Positions 11,371 to 22,826 of a DNA stretch of 64,000 nucleotides are shown here, piece by piece. Position 1 is the stretch's first letter, and every line of letters starts with the position of its first letter. The DNA lies in the NCBI RefSeq assembly GCF_007565055.1, contig NC_044554.1, forward strand, positions 143,839,463 through 143,903,462, written 5' to 3'. Made by a program: the position numbers and the translations under genes. The DNA comes from Rhinopithecus roxellana (Eukaryota; Chordata; Mammalia; Primates; Cercopithecidae). Below the pieces are notes generated by a model, which saw nothing but the letters and a program-made list of their open reading frames with translations, had not been told where the DNA came from and made no database searches.

Positions 11371-13592
11371 CTCGGTACTGATGGAACGTATCTCAAAATA
11401 ATAAGAGCTATCCATGACAAACCCACAGCCAATATCATACTGAATGGGCAAAAACTGGAAGCATTCCCTTTGAAAACTGGCACAAGACAGGGATGTCCTC
11501 TCTCACCACTCCTATTCAACATAGGGTTGGAAGTTCTGGCCGGGGCAATCAGGCAGGAGAAAGAAATAAAGGGTATTCAATTAGGAAAAGAGGAAGTCAA
11601 ATTGTCCCTGTTTGCAGATGACATGATTGTATATTTAGAAAACACCATCGTCTCAGCCCAAAATCTCCTTAAGCTGATAAGCAACTTCAGCAAAGTCTCA
11701 GGATACAAAATCAATGTACAAAAATCACAAGCATTCCTAGACACCAATAACACAAACAGAGGGCAAAATCATGAGTGAACTCCCATTCACAATTGCTTCA
11801 AATGGAATAAAATACCTAGGAATCTAACTTATAAGGGATGTGAAGGACCTCTTCAAGGAGAACTACAAACCACTGCTCAATGAAATAAAAGAGGACACAA
11901 ACAAATGGAAAAACATTCTATGCTCATGGATAGGAAAAATCAATATCCTGAAAATGGCCATACTGCCCAAGGTAATTTATAGATTCAATGCCATCCCCAT
12001 TAACCAATGACTTTCTTCACAGAATTGGGAAAAAACTTCTTTAAAGTTCATATGGAAATAAAAAAGAGTAGCATTGCCAAGACAATCCTAAGTCAAAAGA
12101 ACAAAGCTGGAGGCATCATGCTACCTGACTTCAAACTATACTACAAGGCTACGGTAACCAAAACAGCATGGTACTGGTACCAAAACAGAGATATAGACCA
12201 ATGGAACAGAACAGAGCCCTCAGAAATAATACCACACATCTACAACCATCTGATCTTAGACAAACCTGACAAAAACAAGAAATGGGGAAAGGATTCCCTA
12301 TTTAATAAATGGCGCTGGGAAAACTGGCTAGCCATATGTAGAAAGCTTAAACTGGATCCCTTCCTTACACCTTATACAAAAATTAATTCAAGATGGATTA
12401 GAGACTTAAATGTAAGACCTAAAACCATAAAAACCCTAGAAAAAAATCTAGGCAACACCATTGAGGACATAGGCATGGGTAAGGACTTCACGTCTAAAAT
12501 ACCAAAAGCAATGGTAACAAAAACCAAAATTGACAAATGCGATCTAATTAAACTAAAGAGCTTCTGCACAGCAAAAGAAACTACCATCAGAGTGAATAGG
12601 CAACCTACAGAATGGGAGAAAAATTTTGCAATCTACTCATCTGACAAAGGGCTAATATCCAGAACCTACAAAGAACTCAAACAAATTTAAAAGAAGAAAA
12701 CAATCCCATCAAAAAGTGGACAAAAGATATGAACAGTCACTTCTCAAAAGAAGACATTTATGCAGCCAACAGACACATAAAAAAATGCTCATCATCACTC
12801 GCCATCAGAGAAATGCAAATCAAAACCACGAGATACCATCTCACAGCAGTTAGAATGGCGATCATTTAAAAGTCAGGAAACAACAGGTGCCGGAGAGGAT
12901 ATGGAGAAATAGGAACGCTTTTACACTGTTGGTGGGACTATAAACTAGTTCAGTCATTGTGGAAGACAGTGTGGCGATTCCTCAAGGATCTAGAACTAGA
13001 AATACCATTTGACCCAGCCATCCCATTACTGGGTATATACCCAAAGGATTATAAATCATGCTGCTATAAAGACACATGCACACGTATGTTTATTGTGGCA
13101 CTATTCACAATAGCAAAGACTTGGAACCAACTCAAACGTCCATCAAAGACAGACTGGAATAAGAAAATGTGGCACATATACACCACGGAATACTATGCAG
13201 CCATAAAAAGGATGAGTTCATGGATGCAGCTGGAAACCATCATTCTCAGCAAACTATCGCAAGATCAGAAAACCAAACACCCCATGTTCTCACTCATAGG
13301 TGGAAAATGAACAATGAGAACACGTGGACACAAGAAGGGAAACATCACACACCAGAGAAGTTCACCTGGTATATTTATACATTATATGGCTTAGGGCTGC
13401 CAAATAGATAGGGCTAAGTAAGTGGGGGGGGGAGGGGGGGAGGAGAAATAGCATTAGGAGATATACCTAATGTAAATGACGAGTTAATGGGTGCAGCACA
13501 CCAACATGGCACATGTATACACACGTAACAAACCTGCCGTGGTGCACATGTACCCTAGAACTTAAAGTATAATAAAATATTAATTAATTTTA
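11371..13592 (+). mobile_element. 5'-truncated primate L1 (L1PA-type)
   Basis: A sense-strand L1 3' portion covering the ORF2 reverse-transcriptase region (FADDMIVYLE at about 11608-11637), the cysteine-rich C terminus, the 3' UTR with G-rich tract (13424-13442) and the AATAAAATATTAATT tail. ORF2 is broken into frames (11470-11778, 12007-12690, 12957-13310). Flanking 16-bp duplications AAAAGTCACAGTAAGA at 11355-11370 and 13593-13608 match perfectly, so the ends are well fixed. Relatively few differences from the L1PA consensus as I recall it suggest a catarrhine-age insertion. Its 3' UTR contains foreign sequence near 13351-13420 (see findings). Confidence 0.95.
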
Positions 13593-13608
13593 AAAAGTCA
13601 CAGTAAGA
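13593..13608 (+). repeat. Right target-site duplication of the L1PA
   Basis: Identical 16-mer to 11355-11370, directly after the L1 tail. Confidence 0.93.
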
Positions 13609-15620
13609 AAAAAATGCTAATATAATAAATGAATGCTTTTATCTAAATATTAATCAGCTTAATATGCCTCCCAAGAAAGTAGTAGAAAACTACCTGCAAT
13701 AAGTGAATATAATAAATTCCTGGTCTGAAAATCAATTTATCCATGTATCTTCTAAATAAATAACGGAAAAAATTTGAGTTTCAAAGTGTGTCTACTTATT
13801 AGCATGCTTAGATAATCTACCTGTATTGATCTGAACTCAAGGACACAAAAAGACATAAAAAATGACCTCAACTTCCAAGATTCTGAAAATTACGATGCAA
13901 AAAATTACATATGCATCCTGACCATAGAAAGGAAGTTGAAATAATTTAACTTGTGATATTTTCTGCCTATCAAGGCATACTGACATTTATCTCACTTGAT
14001 CCTCAAAAGATATTTATGATAGGAAAGGCAGCATAATACAGTACTTAAGAGTCAGAAATCACGGATTCCAGATTGCCACTAACTTTCTGTATAACCTTTG
14101 CAAAATCACTAACCCTCTCTTTGATCCAGAATACCCAACAGCACCGTGAAGTGGCTGAGTTGTGATATCATCTCTCAAGTCTAGTTGTAGCAGACTGGTT
14201 CAGTAACTCTTCACAATCACACAACTAATTCAGTGCTTAATTTATCAGTGCTTAATTCAGCTAATTCAGGTGTAGATTATCCTGGTTCATGTGGAGAGTG
14301 GGGGTTAAGCGGAAAATGCTGTTTTAGATCAGCTATTTTATACTAGCTCTCTTAGAACAGACTGTCAGAAATACCATAGAAAGGAACTTGGACTGTGAGA
14401 TGAATCTCACTAGAATGGGTCAACCACTCTCCGTCTTATATTTAAATACATTATATGGCTTAGGGCTGCCAAACAAATTGGGCTAAGAATCTTACAGTTG
14501 ATACTACTTCAGTGCCAACTTGAGTCATAATAATTATATATATAGTTCCACAATAAAAATAAGTAGCCATAAGAAGAGTGGTCTTATAACAAGTACAGAC
14601 TGTTTTCCGCCCGCCTTATTCTATCTACAATAAGTTGAACATTCTTCTCCAGGTAATTTCAATAGAATGTGCTCCTGATGTGGAACCTTGTTTCATTCAA
14701 CATCAAATAATAATGTAACCAAGGCCAAGTACACAGAAGCTGCTCATTAAGTATGAAAATTACTAACTAGACAAGTGAAATGAGGGAAGGAACGGAAAAA
14801 GGAGAGAAAAGGGGAGACCAAGGGAAGGGGGAAAGGACAGTGAAAAGGCAAAGGACCTTAAAGTGTTCCTCCTCAGTCTCACCTGATGGCTTCGGATACA
14901 ATGCTGTATACTCCTATGATTAGTTCATGGTGGAGCAACATATGCATGGCTATACGATTAAGAAAAAAATTGCTTTAAATATAAAACTAAGTAATGAGCC
15001 TTAATATTCTATTTCATGTGTGGGTATGCGTACATTTAACATAAAAACTACTGTCCTCCAACCCAATTATTTTGGAGGCTTCATATTGATTCTATTGTTA
15101 CTAGGTGGGTATGTGTTAGGCCTTAATGATACAAAGATGAATGAGGCAGTTTCTGCCACTAACATGTTCAGAAGCTAAAAAGGTAAAATACACATGTAAT
15201 GATAACATAAGTGTAGTAAATGCCACAATAAAGAGATTCACAAAGTGTTTGGGGAATACAGAAAAGATAATGCCTTTATAGCTTAAATATTTTTGGAACT
15301 CCTTTTAAATTGTCTTCAAAAAGCAGTTTTGCAGGTGAACAATAAAAATCAATCTTTTATTTATGATTACCCAATTCTTTCCACCAAAATGGTACTACCC
15401 AAAACCAGTTACTAACTTTATATGCTAAAGTTTTGGTAATTTCCAAAAACAAAAACTTGAAGTGAACAAATATTTACAAATATTGAGGCTGCTCAACAGT
15501 GTACCAACAGGGAAAGTACTCTTTAAAACTCTTGATTCAAAAGGAGAACATAAAATAACATTTGTTTAGTGAACCTAAGCCCAATGCTCAAGACTATTTA
15601 CACTTTTACAGGTTTTGTTT
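13609..15620 (-). other. Intron 1 sequence, mostly unique
   Basis: AT-rich intron. It holds one MIR-like piece (14030-14150) and a purine-rich stretch (about 14775-14850). Positions 14437-14487 are also found in altered form in the L1 at 13370-13418. Nothing else recognised. Confidence 0.6.
14030..14150 (+). repeat. MIR-like fragment
   Basis: The order AAGAGTCAGAAATCACGGA, CCACTAACTTTCTGTATAACC, then CAAAATCACTAACCCTCTCT follows the MIR core (TTAAGAGC..., CCACTTACTAGCTGTGTGACC, TTACTTAACCTCTCT). Confidence 0.6.
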
Positions 15621-15624
15621 GTTT

Positions 15625-15780
15625 AAAAAGACGGAGTCTCTCACTATCTTCCAGACTGGAATGCAGTGGTGCCATCACAGCTTAATGCAGCCTTCAACTC
15701 CTAGACTCACAGGATCCTCCCACTTCAGCCTCCTGAGTAGCTGGGACTACCAGCATGTACCACTTTACCTTGCCCTGGCA
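15625..15780 (-). mobile_element. Monomeric/partial Alu, antisense
   Basis: Begins with a T-rich run then AGACGGAGTCTCTCACTATC and ends in GCCCTGGCATG; only one Alu arm is present, as in FLAM/FRAM or old AluJ fragments. Confidence 0.8.
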
Positions 15781-17635
15781 TGTCTAAATATATATAAATA
15801 TTTCATTTATCAATGATAATAAAGAATATGATTCTTATTCTACATATACTAGTTTGTGCAGGATAAATGCACTATTCAAGAGTTTCCAAAAAGTAATTTT
15901 AAAACCACATATAATCACAAGTACAAGATGATTTTACAAAAGAGGGAGAACAACAGCCAGATGGCACTAGCCATGAATTATAATAAGCTGATACATGGTT
16001 AGATTTATCAGTGCCCAAAAGAACAAATGAAAAAGAAAAAAATGTAAAAGTCACAATTCATTCGACATTTAATAAAACATAGAAAAAACTATTTCCATGA
16101 TATTAAAATTAACTGCTTAGATTCATCTCACAGCTTTTATCATCCCTAACATTAGTATAAGGAAATAATAGATCAACAACTCTGGTACAGAAAACCTTAA
16201 GGGAAACTATAAATATATATAAAATAAGAACCACACAATTTTTAAAAATCATTTGATCAAAATTTTAGTTGATATGGTAAATTCACACGTACTTTATTTA
16301 GTTCCAACTATACTTCCACCTCAAAAAAAAAAAAATCACACCTCCTTTACTCAGGAGGCCTATTCCATAACTTCCTCTCATAATCTGATATGGCTAAAAG
16401 GTGGTTAAATCAAGAATCAATGATCAAATTATAATATCTTGTGACACATCTTTTAATTATAATTTTTTAACTGTGAGATCTAATTGTTATACAAGTAGAA
16501 TTTATTTCCAGGGAAATCTGTTCCTAAAAGTGAATACACACACTCAAGGAATTATGACTCTTTCTTTCCACAGGGTCAACCAATAGAAGAGCCAAAGGTC
16601 AGTTCCAACAATCTCCTTGATTTTTCTATAGAATAAATAGGAGACTTCCTGTAAAAATTCTTTAAACTGATTCAACAAAAATAAATAAATATAATAGAGC
16701 CAGCCCTAACAATCATCCTGTGAGTTCATCTGGTATATCAGCTGTTCAGATTTTGAAAGCCACAGGCTGACAGAAACATTTCCATTCATACTGGTTATGT
16801 TCCTGGGGCAAAACACTAAGCATTTTTTGTATTGTGTTTATAATTTTGTACTAAAATATGCCGGACAAAATAATAGAAAAAAATCCTCCCTAACAACCAT
16901 TCCAGTTTCAAGTCCCAGAAACAACAAGACCTTAGCAAATAAGGAGGCAAAAGTGGCAATGATTGATTCACTGCCAGTGCAGTCACTACAGATGGGTCTC
17001 AACTCATCTGACTTATAACCTCTATTACTCACTCAATCTCTAAATCTTCTAAGCCCAGGGATTCAGTCTGTCTCCTTTTCCACTATAATTTTCTGTAGCT
17101 TCCAGTCAAGTTTTTTCTCTCATCCTAGTATGCAACAGAAACAAGTACATTTCAATACCTCGGAAGGTGATACTAGTTGCTCTTTGTTACAAAGAATGTA
17201 AGGATTGAGAAAGGGATCAGAAACTGACAATGTTTTATCTGACCAACACAGCATTTTTTAAAATTCTGAGTAAGCATTTAAAAGTCTGTAAAAATCAGGA
17301 TTTCTGGCTTTTCTTGAAAAACAGAAATATATGGAATCAGGAATCAGTGAAATTGTACACCTGCAAGGCAATAACTAGATAAACCTGAGTTGGCAGCAAC
17401 ATACCCCCGAAAATGAGCCATGAATGTTTTAGCACTGCCACAGCCCCACACTTGCTATAAGGTTTATCTGATGCTAAGTCCAAGACATGATATAGCAACA
17501 TAATTTTACTGCTTTTTTTATTAAAGTTGGGAAAGCATACAGGAAATAAAAGGGACCAAGAAAAATTAATACTACTTTGCAAGTATGCCCTTGATTACCT
17601 TTAAGCAGAAGAAAGCTTGCAATTCCTAGGGTTCT
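15781..17635 (-). other. Intron 1 sequence, unassigned
   Basis: AT-rich. Short open frames on both strands (16401-16586, 16797-17018, 16838-17032, 17337-17582) show no known domain. No repeat confidently recognised. Confidence 0.5.
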
Positions 17636-17639
17636 GTTT

Positions 17640-18182
17640 TTACCTTCTTATAGTCTTACTAGATATGCAATCCTGAGTCTTCTAGTCTACCACTTATAAC
17701 TACCCATATGTACTTGACTTCCAAAACTGTACCTCCAGCTCAGAAATATCTCCTGAGTTTCAGAAACTTATATTCAACTACATACTGAACACTTCTACCT
17801 CAATTTGTCATAAAGATCATAAACTTATCATGTCCAAAATTAAATTCATTGAAGATCCCAAATGTTTCCTGTATTCCTTTACTTTTTTAAAAGGAGGCAT
17901 CGGCCGGGCGCGGTGGCTCAAGCCTGTAATCCCAGCACTTTGGGAGGCCGAGGCGGGCGGATCACAAGGTCAGGAGGTCGAGACCATCCTGGCTAACACA
18001 GTGAAACCCCGTCTCCACTTAAAAAATACAAAAAATTAGCCGGGCGAGATGGCGGCGCCTGTAGTCCCAGCTACTCGGGAGGCTGAGGCAGGAGAATGGC
18101 GTAAACCCGGGAGGCGGAGCTTGCAGTGAGCTGAGATCCGGCCACTGCACTCCAGCCTGGGCGACAGAGCGAGACTCCGTCT

Positions 18183-18217
<35 letters not shown>

Positions 18218-18735
18218 AAAAGGAGGCATCAATACCTACCCAATTACTGAGAAGAGAAATTCTAGAGTTGCCTTGGATTACGCTCTTGGAATTTTTCAGC
18301 CAATTAAGCTATCAGGGCCTGCCTGCCCATTTTATATCTTAAGTATCTTTTGAAACCTTCCCTCCCTCACAGTCAAAGCTTGACATAAAACCTTCATTTT
18401 AGCTGCATGACTATAACATTCCTGCTCCTCCCTGTACTCCATCCTCCTTGCTGCCAAAAGGACCTTTGAAAAAGATTCTAAAATACCTGGCTTCTCCATG
18501 AGCATGACTTGCTCTCTTGCTTCTGTTCTCTAGGATGGACTACTTTTACTCCCTAGCAAAAAATTCTATCAAGTTCCCCTCAAGAACCAGCTGAAATTGT
18601 TATCTTCCATGAAGCAAACCTTCCCTCATAAACATTTCACACTCTTACTAAAAACGTTTTTCCTTGTATTCTCTGCTTCCACTGCAAAATTTACAATTCT
18701 ACAGTAGTTATTCATGCATATTTACCTCTTCTAAA
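17640..18735 (+). repeat. L2 LINE 3' fragment, split by an AluY
   Basis: Contains L2 landmarks such as CATGTCCAAAATTAAATTCATTG before the Alu and AACCAGCTGAAATTGTTATC, CCATGAAGCAAACCTTCCCT after it. Decayed and interrupted at 17902-18215 by an AluY. Confidence 0.65.
17902..18215 (+). mobile_element. Young AluY, Old World monkey type
   Basis: Near-consensus AluY with GGCGTAAACCCGGGAG and GAGCTGAGATCCGGCCACTG, variants also present in the copy at 31950-32250 and differing from human AluY (GGCGTGAACC, GAGATCGCGCC). Ends in about 30 A residues. Perfect 15-bp target duplications TTAAAAGGAGGCATC flank it (17887-17901 and 18216-18230). Confidence 0.97.
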
Positions 18736-18744
18736 CTAGAAGCT

Positions 18745-18900
18745 TCTTTCATTCATTCACTAAACATTTACTGAAGTCTATCATGTGCCTAGGATAGTAA
18801 GGTTCTGCAATTTCAAAGGTAATTAAAGCATAGTTTTCCTGAACTCAAAAAGCTCACAGTTTTGTAGGAGACAACATACATATAATTACAAAACAATACA
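18745..18900 (+). repeat. L2/MIR-type fragment
   Basis: CATTCATTCACTAAACATTTACTG, TCATGTGCCTAGGATAG and the AGCTCACAGTTTTGTAGGAGA block resemble old LINE/SINE tails. Boundaries approximate. Confidence 0.5.
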
Positions 18901-19163
18901 GTAAGTAAAATGACATGCTTCAGTTATTATAAGACATTAGGAAGGAACACATCATCTGACTCAGCTAGAAAGGGTGGAGGGGGGGTCAGTCAGAGGAAGC
19001 ATCTTGGAAAAAGCGACACCTAAGATTAGTCTCCAAGAATTATAAGGATATAGCCAGGTGAAGAACAGAATAACTGATAAAGAGACCATAACATGAGTAG
19101 GCACTGAAGCAAGGAACAATGTTCTGTGTGTTAAAAGAAAGCCCTTAAACAAACAAAAGACAG

Positions 19164-19985
19164 ACACTTCACAAAAGAAACAGATGAAGAAAAGCTCAAC
19201 ATCACTAATCATCAGAGAAATGCTAATCAAAAAAAAAAAAGTGAGATACCATCTCACGCCAGTCAGAATGCCGATTATTAAAATCTCAAGAAACAACAGA
19301 TGCTAGTGAGGTTGTGGAGAAAAAGGAACGCTTTACACTGTTGGTGGGACTGTAAATCAGTTCAACCATGTGGAAGACAGTGTGGCAATTCCTCAAAGAC
19401 TAGAGGCTGAAATACCACTTGACCCAGCAATCCCATTACTGGGTATATATCCAAAGGAATAGAAATCATTCTGTTATAAAGATACATGCACATGTATGTT
19501 CACTGCAACACTATTCACGGTAGCAAAAATATGGATTCAACCCAAAAGCCCATCAATGATAGACTGGATCAAGAAAATGTGGTACATATACACTGTGGAA
19601 TACTATGCAGCCATAAAAAGGAACAAGAGAGTAACAAGGTCATGTCCTTTGTAGGACATGGATGGAGCTGGAAGCCATTATTCTCAGCAAACTAATGCTG
19701 GAACAAAAAAACTGAACACTGCACGTTCTCACTTATAAGTAGAAGCTGAAGGATGAGAACATATGGACACACAGAGATGAAAAATACATACTGGCACCTG
19801 TCTGGCAGGTGTGGATGGGAGAAGGGAGAGCATCAGGAAGAATAGCTAATGGTTGCTGGGTTTAACATCCAGGCGATGGGATGATCTGTGCAGCAAATCA
19901 CCATGGCACACGCTTACCTATGTAACAAACCTGCACATCCTGCACATATACCCCTGAACTTAAAATAGAAGTTGAAAAAGAAGAC
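19164..19985 (+). mobile_element. 5'-truncated L1 (end of ORF2 and 3' UTR)
   Basis: Contains the L1 ORF2 C-terminal coding blocks (CACTGTTGGTGGGACTGTAA, TACTGGGTATATATCCAAAG, TACTATGCAGCCATAAAAAG) and a 3' UTR ending in an A-rich tail. AAGACAGA occurs just before the start and just after the tail and may be a short target duplication. Frame is broken. Older than the 11.4 kb copy. Confidence 0.88.
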
Positions 19986-20559
19986 AGATTTGAATAGTAT
20001 TTAACCTATCTTAAACCATTTAAGTTTTCTACAAATCCATTGATCAAATACAATACAAGACATGGTTTTAGTAAGTATGTCACAGCAATACAATGGCCTC
20101 AAATTTAAGGAGACTCAAAATCGAGCCCTACAAACTGACTCTTAGAGCAAAGGTAGAAGACACAGAGATTTGACCTGTACTTAAGTCAATTAAAACCTAA
20201 CATAACTCCTTCAAAGTACCCAAGACTATTTCAGTGTTGCTACTTCTTTTTGATTATTTTCCTTTTATTTTGTGCAATAAATAGACTGATATTTAATTAG
20301 ACCTCCAAAATCCCGTAGGTTCTAGGAACATAAACATAATAAGGGAAAGAAATTCACCTCAGTTTGAATGAGAGGAACAAAACAAAATACAATTCAACAA
20401 ACCACTGGAAAAATGACAGATAGAACTGGTTAAAAAATCTGTTGCAAAAGATGTACCGAGAGTTCATACCTCAAACAAAATGACTAATTTTTGGCTTTCT
20501 TTTTCAACTCAGCATGATCTCAGCATGATGGAGTACAGGGGAGATAAAAACAGACTGGA

Positions 20560-21180
20560 GGTATGTACAATAGTGTTGCCACTGTGTAAAACAATAGGCA
20601 ATTTCTCAAAAAATTAAACACAGAATTATGATATGACCCAGCAATGCCACACCTACCCAAATGATTAAAAATTGGTATTCAAAATGATTAAAAATAGGTA
20701 CTCAAACAGAAACATGTACACACATGTTCAGAGCAGCACTAATTACAACAGCCAAAAGGAAGAAATGCCCCAAATGTTTATCAGTGAATGAACAAAGTGT
20801 GGTATCTACCTATAATTCAGCCATGAAAAGGAATAACGTACTAGTACATGCTATAATGTGAATGAGCTTAAAAAACTTATGTTAAATGAAAGAAGCCAGA
20901 AACAAAGGCCACAGTTTGTATGATTTCATTTATGTAAAATATCCAGAATACGTAAATCCATAGTGATAGAATTCAGACTGGTGACTGCCATAGGCTGGGG
21001 GGAAGAGGAAAATGGCTTAATGCATACAGTCTTCTTTTTAGGGTGATAAAAATATTCTGACACTAATTAGAGGTGGTGGTTGCATACCATGGTGAATATA
21101 CTCAATACCAATGAATCACTCATTTTTAAATGGCTAATTTTACATTATGTCAATGCTAACTCAACTTCCAAAAAGTTAAA
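20560..21180 (+). mobile_element. Old L1M-type 3' fragment
   Basis: Contains diverged L1 blocks (GACCCAGCAATGCCACACCT, AGAAGCCAGAAACAAAGG, GATTTCATTTATGTAAAAT, GGTGACTGCCATAGGCTGGG) that characterise mammalian-wide L1M 3' ends. A-rich sequence follows at 21175-21210. Confidence 0.75.
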
Positions 21181-21473
21181 AAAGAAAACAAAAAAACAAA
21201 ACAAAACAAAACTGGGCCTGTTGTTAGAAGACACGATTTCTAGACCAGGTTCTAGGCTAGCTACTTATTGCCGACCTCAGCCATGGTTTCTTCATCTGCA
21301 AAACAGTTGAAAACAGATGACATCCAAGGTCCCTCTCATTAACTGTATCTGTAGCACTGAATTTATAAAGAATTGTATCATATAGGAATGTATCTGAAAA
21401 ACAAAGTCTGAAGTACTAGTTAACGTTCTCAGCAACAGATTTTCAGGGAAGTCATTAGAAAGCTAATCATAAT

Positions 21474-21750
21474 TGCTGGGCACAGTGGTTCATGCCTATA
21501 ATACCAGCACTTTGGGAGACTAAGGCGGGCAGATCACTTGAGGTCAGGAGTTCAAGACCAGCCTGGCCAACATGGTGAAACCCCGTCTCTACCAAAAATA
21601 CAAAAATTAGTCAGGTGTGGTGGTGTATGTCCATAGTCCCAGCTGCTCTGGAGGCTAAGGCAGGAGAACTGCTTGAACCAGGAAGCGGAGGTTGCAGTGA
21701 GCCAAGATCACGCCACTGCATTCCAGTCAGGGCAACAGAGCGAGACTCTA

Positions 21751-21795
<45 letters not shown>
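21474..21795 (+). mobile_element. Alu (AluS-like) with long A tail
   Basis: Full dimeric Alu with an uninterrupted A tail of about 42 (21754-21795). CATAATTGCT occurs on both sides (21468-21477 and after the tail) as target duplication. Confidence 0.94.
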
Positions 21796-21797
<2 letters not shown>

Positions 21798-22542
21798 TTA
21801 ACATAATTGCTTCCCATAATGACTTAGCTTAAAAATGGATGTAAGTATTAAAAGATAATGTAACGAAGTACAATCTGTTGTTTAGATTATTATCTTTTAG
21901 TGGTCAAATTATACCCAAGGATAGAAATCAGAGAATCAAAAATAAATAAGTAGATTTTTTTAAAAAGAGAGAGAGAATCTACAAAAAAAGGCTAGACTAA
22001 ATAAGTCTTGGGCATTTTCCCCAGTATCAGTTCTTTCAGGCTTTGAGAGATACTCAAGAGTATCATATAGTCTGAGGTCACTAAATGTTGGCATTTTATA
22101 TTTGCAATTAGAGTCAATTCAGGCAGATTTTTTTCCCAAGATTGTGGATTAGAGGTTTTCAATATGCCTCAGCCACTTGGAATTAGCAAAACAGTGCATA
22201 AAGATCAACTCTGAGAGCTTTAATTCAAGAAAGAAAACAGGATTTACCAGAATGCAAAGAACACCCCAGAACCCAGGAAGGAGAAGGTAGGAAGGCAGCT
22301 CAAGGGACAGCATTTGGCTGACAAAAGTAAGTGAAGCTCCAGTACATGAAAGGGACAGGCAGTATCCCTCTGTGACTCACCTTTTCCACTAGGGATCTGT
22401 GCAACCCAGGCCATGGGAGAGCACCTTGTTTCTCCCAAACACTGACACTAAATTGGGAAAAGGCTGAGAGACTGAAACAGGAAAAGACACCAGGAAAAGC
22501 TGCAGGCATTTTCCCAAGCATGGGAATAAGAGGAAAATGCCT

Positions 22543-22826
22543 TTTTTGGGAAAAGAGTCTCTCTGTTGCCCAGGTTGGAGTGCTGTGGCATGATCTCAAC
22601 TCACTGCAACCTCCTGCCTCCCAGGTTCAAGTGATTCTCCTGCCTCAGCCTCCTGAGTAGCAGGGATTACAGATACCCACCACCAACACTCGGCTAATTT
22701 CTGTATTTCTAATAGAGACAGGGTTTACACCATGTTGGCCAGGCTGGTCTTGAACTTCTAACCTCATCTACCTGCCTTGAACTCCCAAAGTGGTGGGATT
22801 ACAGGCTTCGGCTACCCCACCCGGCC
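22543..22826 (-). mobile_element. Alu antisense, nested in L1 5' UTR
   Basis: Antisense dimeric Alu (AGTCTCTCTGTTGCCCAGG ... CCACCCGGCC). It interrupts the L1 5' UTR. AGAGGAAAATGCC before it and AGAGGATGCC after it look like a diverged target duplication. Confidence 0.92.

Noticed and set aside
12007..12690. 227-codon open frame that could look like a gene
   Set aside because: It is the remaining part of L1 ORF2, inside an L1 with matching target duplications and other broken frames.
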